A model generated the notes under the pieces. That model was not told the DNA's origin, made no database searches, and was given only the letters and a program-made list of their open reading frames with translations. The position numbers and the translations under genes were made by a program. A stretch of 64,000 nt of DNA from Sinimarinibacterium flocculans. Its GTDB lineage: Bacteria > Pseudomonadota > Gammaproteobacteria > Nevskiales > Nevskiaceae. The stretch spans positions 168,219 to 232,218 of the forward strand of contig NZ_QICN01000008.1 in the NCBI RefSeq assembly GCF_003201205.1, in the 5' to 3' direction. Below, piece after piece: positions 47,123 through 55,600 of this stretch (the first letter of the stretch is position 1; the number at the start of each line of letters is the position of its first letter).

Positions 47123-47656
47123 TCAAGGCCGCCCGGCAGCCACCGGCGGCAGCTGGCGCAGGATCGCCGCCGCGGCGAAACCGGTGGCCAGGCCGAAAGC
47201 CAGGGCCGCGGTCATGAGCGGCGGCAGCAGCCGCAGCAGGCCCGGATGCGGGACGAACACCGTGTAGGCGAGGGCGAACTGACCGCCCATATGCGCGAGC
47301 GCCGCGAGAACCGACAACCCCGGGGCACCCAGGCGCAGCACCGGCACGGTGCGGTTCCACAGGCTGCCCAGCGTCAGCAGCAGCAGGCTGGCCGCCGCAC
47401 CGGCGGTCGACAGCCAGAACCCCGGAGCCATGAAGCTGCCGACCAGCAGGCTGCCGACGAGTACGCGCAGCAGCGCGACCCAGATCGCCAGGCGCAGGGA
47501 GTGGCGCAGCAGCACGATCAGAGTCACCACGTTCGCGAGGCCGGGCTTGACGCCGGGGATCGGTGACGGGAAGCCGGCCTCGAGCACATGGATGACGATC
47601 GCCAGCGCCGCATAGCCGGCGACCAGACGATCCTCGGGCGAGGGCGTGATCCGCAT
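47123..47656 (-). CDS. Gx transporter family protein (Hpre_diP_synt_I-type)
   Basis: A 177-residue membrane protein with about five hydrophobic helices, including GLANVVTLIVLLRHSLRLAIW and [15 protein letters not shown]. The motif SPIPGVKPGLANV is typical of the family once named heptaprenyl diphosphate synthase component I, now regarded as an ECF-like substrate-binding membrane component. It is coupled to the NusG-II gene (shared base between stop and start) and to apbE, the usual trio in flavin/FMN-related gene sets. Transported substrate is not evident. Confidence 0.82.
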   Translation of the reverse strand: MRITPSPEDRLVAGYAALAIVIHVLEAGFPSPIPGVKPGLANVVTLIVLLRHSLRLAIWVALLRVLVGSLLVGSFMAPGFWLSTAGAAASLLLLTLGSLWNRTVPVLRLGAPGLSVLAALAHMGGQFALAYTVFVPHPGLLRLLPPLMTAALAFGLATGFAAAAILRQLPPVAAGRP

Positions 47657-48012
47657 CAGTGGGCGACGCCGTCGAGCGCGTCGCCGCCGACCAGGCCGAC
47701 GCTGACGCGATTAGGCAGGCAGGCGGCGGCGTCGCCGCCGCGGTGCAGCCAGCCGCTGTGGACGCAGACCTGGTTGCGGCAGGGGCTGCGGAGAAAGCGC
47801 ACGCGGCCGTCCTCGATCCGCAGCACCGACGTGCCCAGGCGCCCTTCGACGGCGACGTCGCGCGAATCGGCGAGCGCGTAGCGTCCTGCCGGCTTGCCGC
47901 CGACGCGCAGCTCGACGTGCGTGGCGGTGACGGCGGGCTGCCAGAGATGCGCGTAGAGCAGGCCGACGCAGGCCGCGGCCAGCACGATGGCGAGAACGTC
48001 GCCGCGGCTCAT
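47656..48012 (-). CDS. NusG domain II-containing protein
   Basis: A 118-residue protein with one N-terminal membrane anchor (VLAIVLAAACVGLLYAHLW) and an extracytoplasmic NusG_II-type domain. The hallmark cysteines are in SPCRNQVCVHSGW and AAACLPNRVSV. The family is small and of unknown biochemical role, and is regularly next to Gx transporter genes and apbE. The start overlaps the apbE stop by 4 bp (ATGA). Confidence 0.85.
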   Translation of the reverse strand: MSRGDVLAIVLAAACVGLLYAHLWQPAVTATHVELRVGGKPAGRYALADSRDVAVEGRLGTSVLRIEDGRVRFLRSPCRNQVCVHSGWLHRGGDAAACLPNRVSVGLVGGDALDGVAH

Positions 48013-49100
48013 GGCACGGTGATCGCCGCCGACCCCTCGGCAAAGTCGATGCGCCGGGCCAGCGCCGCGGTGACCTCGATGCGACCTTGCGCATCGACGA
48101 CGAAAACCTGGTCGACGCCCAGCGCACGCGCCGTGTCGCGCCACTGTCCGGGGCCGGCGACGAAGATCGCGGTACTGGCGGCATCGGCCAGCGCACCGGA
48201 CGGGGCGACCACGGTCACGGCCTGCAGCCCGCGCGCCGGCATGCCGCTGCGCGGGTCGAGCAGATGGTGATAGCGCTCGCCGTCGGCCTCGAAGTAGCGC
48301 TCGTAGTCGCCGCTGGTGATCACGGCCTCGTCGCCGTCGATGTCGAGCGTTGCCAGCACGCGCTGCTGCGCGCCCGGGCGCGGGTGGCGCACGCCGATGC
48401 GCCAGGCCCGCCCGCCGCGGCGACCGGCTGCACGCAGGTTGCCGCCGGCGTTGACGATCACGTTCGGGTATCCGGCCTCGCGCAGTGTCTCGACGATGCG
48501 GTCGGTCGCCTCGCCCTTGGCGATGGCACCGAAGTCGAAACGCGCGCCGGCGGCCGGGCCGTACTCGGCGGCGCCGGGCAGCAGCGGCGGCGCCCCGGCG
48601 AGGTCGGCGACGGCCGCCTCGATCGCGGCCTCATCCGGTGGCGCGCTGCGGTAGTGGGCCTCGTCGTCGAAGCCCCAGAGTTCGACCAGACGGCCGACAC
48701 GCACGTCGAACAGTCCGCCGCTGGCGGTGCCGAGCCGCGCCGCCGCGTCGAACAGCGGCTGCAGCTCCGCCGGTATCTCGACGCGCTCGCCGGCGTCGAG
48801 CTGGCGATTGATCCGGCCGAGTGCGCCGTCTCCCCAGGCGCTCCAGCGCTGCGCGTAGGTTTCGAGGTCGTGGCGCGCGTCATCCAGGGCATCGAGCGCG
48901 GCGTCGCGGTCCTGGTCGGTATCGAGATACAGCGAGATCGACACGATGGTGCCCATCGCGAGGAACTCCTCCTGCACGAGCCGGCCGTCGTCGCCCTGGG
49001 GCTGGCGCAGGGCCAGCCACGTGAAGAAGACGGCGAGTCCGGTGCCGAGCGCGAGCCGGCGGAGGAACAGGCGCAGATGCGGGGATTCGGGCAGCTTCAT
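48009..49100 (-). CDS. apbE: FAD:protein FMN transferase ApbE
   Basis: A 363-residue enzyme that covalently attaches FMN to Thr/Ser of target proteins outside the cytoplasm. One N-terminal hydrophobic segment (about residues 15-30) anchors or exports it. Family motifs are FLAMGTIVSISLY, RFDFGAIAKGEATDRIV, NAGGNLRAAG, TSGDYERYFEADGERYHHLLDPRSGMPA and the Mg-binding Asp/Thr near SGALADAASTAIFV. It is the first gene of a three-gene operon with NusG-II and Gx transporter. No obvious FMN-bind target is in the window. Confidence 0.94.
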   Translation of the reverse strand: MKLPESPHLRLFLRRLALGTGLAVFFTWLALRQPQGDDGRLVQEEFLAMGTIVSISLYLDTDQDRDAALDALDDARHDLETYAQRWSAWGDGALGRINRQLDAGERVEIPAELQPLFDAAARLGTASGGLFDVRVGRLVELWGFDDEAHYRSAPPDEAAIEAAVADLAGAPPLLPGAAEYGPAAGARFDFGAIAKGEATDRIVETLREAGYPNVIVNAGGNLRAAGRRGGRAWRIGVRHPRPGAQQRVLATLDIDGDEAVITSGDYERYFEADGERYHHLLDPRSGMPARGLQAVTVVAPSGALADAASTAIFVAGPGQWRDTARALGVDQVFVVDAQGRIEVTAALARRIDFAEGSAAITVP

Positions 49101-49153
49101 GGCGGGGGCGGGTGATCGCGGTGCCGGCGCGCGGGCCGCCGCGGTCGTGTGGC

Positions 49154-50101
49154 TCAGGCGAGGCGGCGCTCGATCGCGGCGATCACCTCGCTGCCGATGT
49201 CGAGGTCGCAGCCGGCGTCGAGTTCGCGCACGCAGGTCGGCGAGGTCACGTTGATCTCGGTCAGGTACTCGCCGATGACGTCCAGGCCGACGAACAGCAG
49301 CCCCATCTCGCGCAAGGCCGGTCCGACCTGCGCCGCGATCCAGCGGTCGCGTTCGCTCAGCTCGCGCGGCTCGCCGCGGCCGCCGGCGGCCAGATTGCCG
49401 CGCACCTCGCCGTGCTGCGGAATACGCGCCAGCGCGAACGGCACCGGCTCGCCGTCGACCATCAGCACGCGCTTGTCGCCGTTCACGATCTCCGGGATGT
49501 AGCGCTGCGCCATGATGTGGCGCCGGCCGTTGTCGGTCAGGGCCTCGATCACGGCGCCGAGGTTCAGGCCATCGGCCTGTACGCGGAAGATGCCGGCGCC
49601 GCCCATGCCGTCGAGCGGCTTGTAGATCACGTCGCCGTGCTCCGCATGAAAGGCGCGCAGCGTCGCGGTGTCACGGGCAATCAGCGTCGGCGCACAGCAT
49701 TGCGCGAACCAGCTGATGAAAACCTTTTCGTTGGCATCGCGCAGCGAACGCGGCCGGTTGACCACCAGTGCGCCCTGTTCCTCGGCGCGTTCGAGCACGT
49801 AGGTCGCCGCGATGTATTCGAGATCGAACGGCGGGTCCTTGCGCATGAAGACGGCGTCAACCTCGCCCAGCGGCGCGTCCTGCGCCTCGCCGAGTTCGAA
49901 CCAGCGCCGGGTATCGTCGAACACCGTGACCGGGCGCGTGCGCGCCATCGCCACGCCGTCGCGCAGCCACAGGTCCTGCATCTCCAGGTAGCGCAGCGCC
50001 CACCCGCGCTTCTGCGCGGCGAGCATCAGCGCCAGCGTCGTGTCCTTGTAGGGTTTGATGGACTGGATCGGGTCCATCACCACCGCGAGCGTGCGCGTCA
50101 T
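49154..50101 (-). CDS. gshB: Glutathione synthetase
   Basis: A 315-residue ATP-grasp ligase joining gamma-glutamylcysteine and glycine. It begins with VVMDPIQSIKPYKDTTLALML and shows FMRKDPPFDLEYI, NRPRSLRDANEKVF, YKPLDGMGGAGIFR and EINVTSPTCVRELD, all characteristic. The ATG at 50101 gives the E. coli length (316). It lies 56 bp downstream of gshA with a dispersed repeat crossing that junction, so both glutathione steps are in one operon. Confidence 0.96.
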   Translation of the reverse strand: MTRTLAVVMDPIQSIKPYKDTTLALMLAAQKRGWALRYLEMQDLWLRDGVAMARTRPVTVFDDTRRWFELGEAQDAPLGEVDAVFMRKDPPFDLEYIAATYVLERAEEQGALVVNRPRSLRDANEKVFISWFAQCCAPTLIARDTATLRAFHAEHGDVIYKPLDGMGGAGIFRVQADGLNLGAVIEALTDNGRRHIMAQRYIPEIVNGDKRVLMVDGEPVPFALARIPQHGEVRGNLAAGGRGEPRELSERDRWIAAQVGPALREMGLLFVGLDVIGEYLTEINVTSPTCVRELDAGCDLDIGSEVIAAIERRLA

Positions 50102-50129
50102 TCCGGTAGTTCCGATAGACGAGTCATAC

Positions 50130-50241
50130 CTGCCGTCCCTGGCGCGACCGTGCGCATTTACTCGACCACCGGGCCGGCCATCCGTGGCCGGGCGTTCGCC
50201 GGGGCCGGAGTCCACTGGACTCCCGCCTGATCCGGCTCACC
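50130..50241 (+). repeat. Dispersed repeat copy B (encodes GshA C-terminal tail)
   Basis: About 112 bp beginning GCCGTCCCTGGCGCGAC and ending TCCGGCTCACCC, alignable with copy A at 43366. It contains two clean hairpins: CCGGCCA-TCCG-TGGCCGG (about 50174-50191) and GGAGTCCA-C-TGGACTCC (50207-50223). It covers the last 27 codons of gshA and part of the gshA-gshB spacer. Confidence 0.75.
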
Positions 50242-51543
50242 CTGCGGCGCTGCCAGTTGCCGCGTGGCCTCGATCTCGCGCGCCGCGGCCAGCGCCGCCA
50301 TGCGGGCGACCACGCCGTAGGCGTAGAAGCGGTTGGGGCGTTCGTCCGGGCCGCAGTTCGGGTCCGGATGGCTGCAGCACTCCTCGAAGGCCAGCGGCTC
50401 GAAGCGCATGCCCGGGGCGTTGAGGTTCTCCTGGTTGCCGCGCTGCGAGTTCAGCCGGTAGAAGCCGCCGACGACGAACTGGTCGATCATGTAGACCACC
50501 GGTTCGGCCGTGGCGCCGTCGGCACCGAGCTTCTCGAAGGTGTAGACGCCTTCCTGGATGATCGCGCCGGTGACGTCCTTGCCTTCCTTGGCGCTCGACA
50601 TGTGCGAGCGCGCCTTGCGGTTCATGTTGCGGATGTCCTCGACGCTGCGCGCCGTCATCACGCCCATGCCGTAGGTGCCGGCGTCGGACTTGACGATCAC
50701 GAACGGCTTCTCCTCGATGCCGTACTCCTTGTACTTGGCGGCGATGTCCTCGAGCAGCAGGGCGACGTTGGCCTCCAGACACTCCTGGCCTTCGCGCTTC
50801 TGGAAATTGATCTGTCCGCAGTTGCGGAACAGCGGGTCGAACAGCCAGGGATCGATGTCGAGCTCGCCGCCGATCTCCTTGGCGACCTCGCGGTAGAAGC
50901 CGAAATGGTTCGACTTCTGGCGGGCGTGCCAGCCCAGGTCCAGCGGCGGGATGACTTCCTGGTCGAGGCCGCGCAGCAGGTCCGGCACGCCGGCCGACAG
51001 GTCGTTGTTGAGCAGCACCGCGCACGGCACGTAGTCGCCGACCTGCACCTGGTTGCCGTTGCGCTGCAGCGGTTCGAGCCGCAGGGTCCGTCCGGAGATC
51101 TCGAGTGTCAGGTCGGTGGCTTCGTGCAGGTCCGGGATCAGCGAGCCGATGCGCACGTGGAAGCCGGCCTTGCCGATCAGGTCCACCAGCGTCGCCACGT
51201 TCTCCAGATAGAACTTGTTGCGGGTGTGGTTCTCGGGCACCAGCAGCACCCGCCGCGCGGTCGGACAGACGCGCTGGATTGCGGTCTGCAGCGCCTGGAT
51301 GCACAGTGGCTCGAAGGCCGGGTTGAGGTTGTTGAAGCCGCCCGGGAACAGGTTGGTGTCGACCGGGGCGAGCTTGAAGCCGGCGTTGCGCAGGTCCACC
51401 GAGCTGTACACCGGCGGCGTCGTCTTGAGCCACTGTTCGCGGAACCAGGCTTCGATGTCCGCGGAACGCCGCAGCAGGGTCGACTCGAGCGCCAGCAGCG
51501 GGCCGGTCAGCGCGGTCGTCAGGTGGGGAACGGGGTTTTGCAT
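50158..51543 (-). CDS. gshA: Glutamate--cysteine ligase (ATP-grasp type GshA)
   Basis: A 461-residue enzyme of the proteobacterial GshA family distinct from the E. coli gamma-GCS fold; it makes gamma-glutamylcysteine. Recognisable stretches are YSSVDLRNAGFKLAPVDTNL, FPGGFNNLNPAF, LVPENHTRNKFYLENV, KSDAGTYGMGVMTA and GGFYRLNSQRGNQENLNAPG. The last 27 residues (EPDQAGVQWTPAPANARPRM...) are encoded by a dispersed repeat and are unlikely to belong to the original protein. The ATG at 51543 (MQNPVPHL) was chosen as the first start near the conserved region. Confidence 0.93.
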   Translation of the reverse strand: MQNPVPHLTTALTGPLLALESTLLRRSADIEAWFREQWLKTTPPVYSSVDLRNAGFKLAPVDTNLFPGGFNNLNPAFEPLCIQALQTAIQRVCPTARRVLLVPENHTRNKFYLENVATLVDLIGKAGFHVRIGSLIPDLHEATDLTLEISGRTLRLEPLQRNGNQVQVGDYVPCAVLLNNDLSAGVPDLLRGLDQEVIPPLDLGWHARQKSNHFGFYREVAKEIGGELDIDPWLFDPLFRNCGQINFQKREGQECLEANVALLLEDIAAKYKEYGIEEKPFVIVKSDAGTYGMGVMTARSVEDIRNMNRKARSHMSSAKEGKDVTGAIIQEGVYTFEKLGADGATAEPVVYMIDQFVVGGFYRLNSQRGNQENLNAPGMRFEPLAFEECCSHPDPNCGPDERPNRFYAYGVVARMAALAAAREIEATRQLAAPQGEPDQAGVQWTPAPANARPRMAGPVVE

Positions 51544-51742
51544 GTCGGGGCTCGATCGGGGGCGCGACGGCTTGGCGGGGCCGCCGGCAAGGGGACCGCA
51601 TGGTAACGCATGGCCGCCGCCGGGCGCGGTGGATGCGCGACCCTGCGACGGCGCTGTCAAGACCACTGGCGACTGTGCTAAAACCCGCCGAATACGAGCG
51701 CTTGCATCATGTTCTTGACGCATTTCTTACGGGGAGTAGTGA

Positions 51743-52123
51743 GTGTCCACCGAGCCCATCGCGAAGGTCATGGTCATTGATGACAGCCAGACCATCCGCC
51801 GCACCGCCGAGACCCTGCTCGCACGCGAGGGCTACCAGGTGTCCACCGCCCAGGATGGCTTCGAGGCGCTGGCGAAGATTGCCGACGATCCGCCCGACCT
51901 GATCTTCATCGACATCATGATGCCGCGCCTGGACGGATATCAGGCCTGCGCGCTGATCAAGGGCAATCCGCGCTTTGCGAAGACGCCGGTGATCATGCTG
52001 TCGTCCAAGGACGGGCTGTTCGACCGGGCAAGGGGACGCATCGTGGGTTCCGACGAGTATCTGACCAAGCCGTTCACCAAGGACGAATTGCTCGGCGCGG
52101 TGCGGGCTCACACGAAGAAATAG
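51743..52123 (+). CDS. pilG: Twitching motility response regulator PilG
   Basis: A 126-residue CheY-like receiver. Acidic residues in VMVIDDSQTIRRTAETLL, phosphorylation site D57 (IFIDIMMPRLDGYQ) and the Lys in LTKPFTKDEL are present. The start is GTG at 51743 with GGGGAG 7 nt upstream. It is divergent from gshA and opens the pilG-pilI-chpA-chpC operon. In Pseudomonas PilG acts on pilus extension with ChpA as its kinase. Confidence 0.92.
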   Translation: MSTEPIAKVMVIDDSQTIRRTAETLLAREGYQVSTAQDGFEALAKIADDPPDLIFIDIMMPRLDGYQACALIKGNPRFAKTPVIMLSSKDGLFDRARGRIVGSDEYLTKPFTKDELLGAVRAHTKK

Positions 52124-52135
52124 GCGGGGGCAGGG

Positions 52136-52684
52136 ATGGCAGCAGAACTCAGGGCGCTGCGCGACGATCCATTCGGTCAGCTGGCCGAGCTGGAGCGCGT
52201 GCTGCGCATGGCGCGCATGGACGCCGTCGCCGGCGAGGCGCAGACCTGGACCGGCCTGGGCTTCCGCCTAGGGCAGACCTGGCTCGTGGCCCCGCGCGAG
52301 GACGTGCGCGAGGTGATCCCGCCGCCGCCGACGACACGCGTGCCCAATGCCAAGGCCTGGATGCGCGGCGTGGCCAACGTGCGTGGCGAACTGCTGGCGG
52401 TCGTGGACCTGCCGAACCTGCTCGGACTGCCCGACGCCCCGCAACAGCGCCTGCAGCGCGTGCTCGTGCTCAACTCCAAGCGCACGCCGGTCGGCCTGCT
52501 CGTCGACGAGGTGGCCGGTCACCGGCAGTTCGCCCCGGGCGACCAGCGCCCGGCGCTGATGAACGACGCGCAACCGTTCACACCCTATCTGCTCGGCGCT
52601 TTCGCGCGCGAGAACCAGCACTGGCTGGCGTTCTCGCTGCACCGGCTCGTGCAGGACGAAGCCTTCAGGTCCGCCGCGATATGA
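52136..52684 (+). CDS. pilI: CheW-like scaffold protein PilI
   Basis: A 182-residue protein with a single CheW domain (about residues 40-165): GLGFRLGQTWLVAPREDVRE, NAKAWMRGVANVRGELLAVV and RVLVLNSKRTPVGLLVDEV. It would couple the receptor PilJ to the kinase ChpA. It is 12 bp after pilG and overlaps chpA by 4 bp. pilJ, its usual downstream neighbour, is elsewhere in the window. Confidence 0.92.
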   Translation: MAAELRALRDDPFGQLAELERVLRMARMDAVAGEAQTWTGLGFRLGQTWLVAPREDVREVIPPPPTTRVPNAKAWMRGVANVRGELLAVVDLPNLLGLPDAPQQRLQRVLVLNSKRTPVGLLVDEVAGHRQFAPGDQRPALMNDAQPFTPYLLGAFARENQHWLAFSLHRLVQDEAFRSAAI

Positions 52685-55600
52685 ACGCCAGCCCAGGTCC
52701 GCAGAGCCGTCCGCAGATGATCACCGGCATCCACTGGGTGCGCGGCGAGCTCGACCAGAGCATCGCGCGTGCGCGCACGCTCATCGACCACTACGCCGAA
52801 GGCAGCGGCGATCCGCTGCAGTTGCAGCAGGCCTATGTGGAGCTGCACCAGGTCCGTGGCACTGCGGCGATGATCGAGTGCTTCGGACTTGCCGCCGTTG
52901 CCACGGAGATGACGGCGGGCATCCAGGATCTCACGCAGCAGCGCATCGCCGAGCCCGAGGCGCTGTACGGCGCATTGCTGGGCGCGACGGTGCAGCTCAG
53001 CGACTACATCCATGCGCTGGCCGACGGCATGCCGGACTGCGCGCTGGTCATGCAGCCTGCGGTCAACGAACTGCGTCTGGCGCGCGGCCAGCCGGTGCTC
53101 ACCGAAAGCGAGCTGTTCGTCTCGCAGCTGCAGACCCTCGGCGCCACACTGGCGCCGCCGCAGGACGCGACCGTGCAGGCGGGCGGTGCGCAGCAGCAGG
53201 CGCAACGGCTGCTGGCGCTGTTCCAGGCCTCGCTCGTCGCCTGGGTGCGCGGCGGTGCGGACGCGCAGACCGGTGCGGCGCGCACCGGCAAGATCGCCGA
53301 GCAGGTGGCGCAGCACGCCACGCACGCCGCCGTGCATCAGCTCTGGCGCACGGCCGCCGCCGCCATCGAGGCCTACCTCGGCCGCGGCATCGGCAATGCG
53401 CTCGAACTCAAGCGCCTGTTCGGGCGGCTCGCGGCGCAGCTCAAGCTGCTGGCTGCCTCGGGCGAGGATGCGGCCGCCGGCCAGGCCACCGACCTGGCGC
53501 TGCAGCTCCTGTTCCTGGTCGGCCGTTCGACGGCGCGCGGCGCGCGCGTCGAGGCGCTGCGCAAGGCCTTCGATCTCGACGACTACCTGCCGTCGGCGAC
53601 GACGCTGGAGCAGATGCGCCGGCGCATCCATGGCCCCAACACGGCCTTGCTGGCCAAGGTCGCGTCCGAGATCCGCAGCGAGTTCACGCGCGTCAAGGAT
53701 CAGATCGACCTGATGGTGCGCACCGGCGACGACGGCGGCGAGCGCGGACGGACGGTCGCGGACGGGCTGGTCCACATCGGCCGCACGCTCGGGGCACTGG
53801 GTCTCGTGCGCCTGCAGGACGTGGTCGCACGCCAGGCCCAGCGCCTGCGCGAGGCGCCGGCCGACGAAGCGCAGCCGGCGCTGTTGATGGAGCTGGCTAC
53901 GGCGATCCTGCGGGTCGAGAACGACCTGGAGGACGCGCTGTTCCGGCAGATGCAGCTCACCGACGCCGCCGCCCGCGAGCTGTCCGAGGAGGTGCCGGCG
54001 CCGCGGGATCTCGCCGAAGGCCGCGATGCGCTCTACCGCGAGTTCCTGGTCAACCTCGCCCGGGTCAAGGCGGCGGTCGACGCCTACCTGCGCAGCGGTG
54101 CCGATACCGACCTGCCACCCTGCGTCGGCCTGCTCGAGGAGATCGCCTCGGGTTTCGAGGTGCTGGCCCAGCCGCAGGCGGCCGACCTGTGCCGTCGCCT
54201 GGCGCGACATCTGGCAGCGCCCGGCTACACGCGGCTGCGCGAGGAGCCGGCGTTCGCCGACCGCTATGCGGACGCGGTCGCGGCCATCGAGTACTACATC
54301 GAGGCGCAGCGTGCGCGTCTGCCGGGTGCCGCCCGCATCCTCGCCGACCTGGGCCAGCGCATGGATCTGCTGGAGCAGGGGGGCGGGCTCGAAGCGGCGA
54401 CCTCCGAACTGGGCGAGACGATCGAGTCCGCGACAGTCGAGTCCGAGGAAGCCGGGCCCGATACGACGCTGAGGCTCGAGATTCCCGATGTCGTGCCCGA
54501 GGCGACGCAGGAGCTTGCGCCCGACGCGCTCCCCGCCGTTGCGGCGCAGGACGAGTTCGCCGCCGGCGCCGACCCCGAGATTCGCGAGATCTTCCTCGAA
54601 GAAGCGGCCGAAGTCCGGCAGACCCTGCAGTCGGCCTACGACGGCTGGAGCCGTGACCCGAAGGATCGCGACGCGCTGACGACGCTGCGCCGGGCCTTCC
54701 ACACGCTCAAGGGCAGTGGCCGGACGGTCGGTGCCACCGAGATCGGCGAGTTCGGCTGGTCCCTGGAGAACATGCTGAACAAGTGTCTCGACGGCTCGGT
54801 GGCGGTGACGCCGGGCATCGTCGAGACCGTCGGCCAGGCGCTCGGCCTGCTGCCGGAGCTGATCGACGCGTTCCGCGAGGCCCGTGCCGTCGCGCAGCCC
54901 GACGCGCTGGCAACGCTGCTCGATCACGCGCGCGAATATGCGGCTGGCCGGGCGCCCGCCGCGGCCGCGGAGCCCGACATCGCCGAGGTCTTCCGCGAGG
55001 ATGTCGGCGAGAAGCTGGCAGCCGTCGAGCGCTGGCTGGCCGGGCAGGGCGACGGCCCTGCGGACGTGGATGCCGAGGCCGTACGCGCGTTTCACACGCT
55101 GCGCGGCGCCGCGCGCGTCGTCGACGCGCCGGCGCTCAGCGAGCTGGCCGGTGCACTCGAGGCCTATCTCGACGCCCTGCGCGAAGCGCATCTGCCGCTC
55201 GATGCCGAGGGGCTCGGCCTGTTGCGCGAGGCGGTGCCGCAGCTGGCGCGCTGGGTCGCCGAAGTCGGCTCGACGGCTGTCGCACGCCAGGACGCCACGG
55301 CGATGCTGCAGCGGCTCGACGCCTTGCAGTCGGTGATTCCGCAGAGCGCCGCGCAGGCGAGTGCCGACCGCCAGTTGACCGAGATCTTCACCAGCGAAGC
55401 CTTCGACCTGGTGTCGAGGATCGAGGAGGAGCTGCGCGGCTGGCAGCAGTCCCCCGACAGCCGCCGCGCGGCGCAGGAGCTGCGCGTGCTCAGTCACACG
55501 CTGCTGGGGGCCGCGCAGATGTCCACCTGTCCGGCCGTGGCCGAGGTGGCACGCGCGCTCAACCGCAGCTTCGACGGCGCGGCCGCGCGCAACATCGTGC

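Noticed and set aside
51660..51742. Sigma54-type promoter upstream of pilG (TGGC...TGC)
   Set aside because: The GG and GC dinucleotides are only about 7 bases apart and not 10, so the -24/-12 spacing does not fit.
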